Assembly (NCBI RefSeq): GCF_003952485.1
Contig: NZ_CP034447.1
Coordinates: 5,532,501 to 5,596,500 of the forward strand
Source of the DNA: Mesorhizobium sp. M1E.F.Ca.ET.045.02.1.1
GTDB taxonomy: Bacteria > Pseudomonadota > Alphaproteobacteria > Rhizobiales > Rhizobiaceae
Length of the DNA: 64,000 nucleotides
Direction: 5' to 3'
The position numbers and the translations under genes are program-made. The notes below the pieces were generated by a model. It did no database searches and was not told where the DNA came from. It saw nothing but the letters and a program-made list of their open reading frames with translations. Within the stretch, counting starts at the first letter, position 1, and every line of letters begins with the position of its first letter. Below, piece by piece: positions 63,010 to 64,000 of the stretch.

Positions 63010-63992
63010 TTGTTGTCCTCCGCGCTCTGCTCGTCGAAGCCGAGCAGGTTCCAGCTCTGGCGCATATGCGGCGGCATCGGCGCTGTGACATCGATGACGC
63101 CCTGGTCGGGATGCGGAATCACGATGCGGCGCGCATGCAGATGCAGCCGGTTCTGGATGCCGCCTGGAAATTCCCAATTGGTGTCGGCCTCGAAATATTT
63201 GGGATCGCCGATGATCGGGCAGCCGATATGGGCGGCATGCACGCGAAGCTGATGCGTGCGGCCGGTATATGGTTCCATCTCCAGCCAGGACAACGACTGC
63301 GCCGCCTGCTCGACGACGCGGTAATAGGAGACGGCATGGTCGGCGCCCTTCTCGCCATGCTTGGCGATGCGCACGCGGTCGCCGTCCGGCGTCGCCTCCT
63401 TGACCAGCCAGGTCGAGATCTTGTCCTCGCGCTTCGACGGCACGCCCTTGACCAGCGCCCAGTAGGTCTTCTTCGTGTCGCGCGCCCGGAATGCTTCCGA
63501 AAGCTTCATCGCGGCAAGGCGGGTGCGGGCAACGACCAGCACGCCCGAGGTGTCGCGGTCGAGACGATGCACGAGGCGCGGCTTCTCGCCCTTCTGGTTG
63601 CGCCAGGCCTCCAGCATGTCGTCGACATTGCGTGTCACGCCTGAGCCGCCCTGGACAGCGAGCCCCGCCGGCTTGTTGAAGACGAAGACTTTCGGATCCT
63701 CGTGCAGCAGCATCTTGGCGAGCACATCGGCATCGCCCTGGTTGCGGATCGAATGGCCGGTAAGCGGGGCGTCGCCCTTCTTGTCGACGTCAAGCGGCGG
63801 GATGCGGACGGTCTGGCCGGGCTCCACGCGCGTGTCAGGCTTCGCCCGGCCGCCATCGACGCGGATTTGCCCGGAGCGCAAAAGCTTCTGCAGATAGCCG
63901 AAGCCGAGGCCCGGATAGTGGACCTTGAACCAGCGGTCGAGCCGCATGCCCGCCTCGCCGGCTTCCACCGTGATCTGTTCAACACCTGCCAT
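63006..63992 (-). CDS. rluC: RluC/RluD-family 23S rRNA pseudouridine synthase
   Basis: A 328-residue enzyme. An S4 RNA-binding domain is at residues 15-75 (MRLDRWFKVHYPGLGFGYLQKLLRSGQIRVDG). The catalytic domain has the conserved HRLDRDTSGVLVVARTRLAAMKLSEAF, where the aspartate in RLDRDT is the nucleophile, and PYTGRTHQLRVHAAHIGCPIIGDPKY as the C-terminal motif. It probably modifies 23S rRNA positions 955, 2504 and 2580 as E. coli RluC. The start ATG is 8 bases from the window edge, and the gene appears complete. First gene of rluC-DMT-atp12. Confidence 0.94.
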   Translation of the reverse strand: MAGVEQITVEAGEAGMRLDRWFKVHYPGLGFGYLQKLLRSGQIRVDGGRAKPDTRVEPGQTVRIPPLDVDKKGDAPLTGHSIRNQGDADVLAKMLLHEDPKVFVFNKPAGLAVQGGSGVTRNVDDMLEAWRNQKGEKPRLVHRLDRDTSGVLVVARTRLAAMKLSEAFRARDTKKTYWALVKGVPSKREDKISTWLVKEATPDGDRVRIAKHGEKGADHAVSYYRVVEQAAQSLSWLEMEPYTGRTHQLRVHAAHIGCPIIGDPKYFEADTNWEFPGGIQNRLHLHARRIVIPHPDQGVIDVTAPMPPHMRQSWNLLGFDEQSAEDNN

Positions 63993-64000
63993 GACTTCGC

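Overview
The window is a 64 kb piece of high-GC core chromosome from an alphaproteobacterium of the order Hyphomicrobiales. It is most likely Mesorhizobium or a close relative in Phyllobacteriaceae. The evidence is gene content and gene order: nifR3(dusB)-ntrB-ntrC with ntrY-ntrX and hfq-hflX; eno-ftsB-pdhA-pdhB-pdhC-lpd-lipA; glnB-glnA beside a eukaryote-type glutamine synthetase II with a DUF2735 gene; a fused IspDF; an ATP12 chaperone gene; and copies of a palindromic intergenic repeat that I recognise from rhizobia. This assignment is inference from content; no 16S gene or database search supports it. I see no tRNA, rRNA, transposase, phage gene or CRISPR array.

Layout. 0-8 kb: a truncated methyltransferase, aldose epimerase, Bax-inhibitor protein, an ECF sigma/anti-sigma pair, aminotransferase, MazG, HflX and Hfq. 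8-20 kb: D-amino-acid transaminase, NtrX/NtrY, an AraC/dehydrogenase pair that splits the ntr region, NtrC/NtrB/DusB, then IspDF and CinA. 20-31 kb: a long leftward gene train from eno through ftsB and the pyruvate dehydrogenase complex to lpdA, lipA and a START-domain gene. 31-39 kb: small stress proteins, KdsA, a periplasmic cyclic-nucleotide phosphodiesterase, NDH-2, and a 6S RNA candidate in front of 5-formyl-THF cyclo-ligase. 39-48 kb: Lrp/alanine dehydrogenase, a 400-base region holding a possible small RNA, and a cysteine cluster (cysteine synthase, AlaX, mercaptopyruvate sulfurtransferase). 48-55 kb: RNA helicase, propionyl-CoA carboxylase beta chain, a glycosyltransferase, and NAD(P)HX repair. 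55-64 kb: glnB-glnA, glnII, DUF2735, an unusual MFS transporter, ATP12, a DMT exporter and RluC.

The unifying theme is nitrogen and carbon control. The two-component systems NtrBC and NtrYX, the PII signal protein, both glutamine synthetases, alanine dehydrogenase with its Lrp regulator, and Hfq all lie within 52 kb. Sigma-54 promoters that fit the consensus closely precede glnB and glnII, as expected for NtrC targets.

The most interesting unexplained items are: a hairpin repeat whose edge supplies the stop codons of ntrX and atp12; the double-terminator RNA candidate at 41.6 kb with a perfect operator-like palindrome upstream; the 6S RNA candidate; a frameshifted small secreted protein; a 38-residue lipoprotein whose end overlaps a terminator-like hairpin; and an MFS transporter with an inserted domain of about 180 residues.
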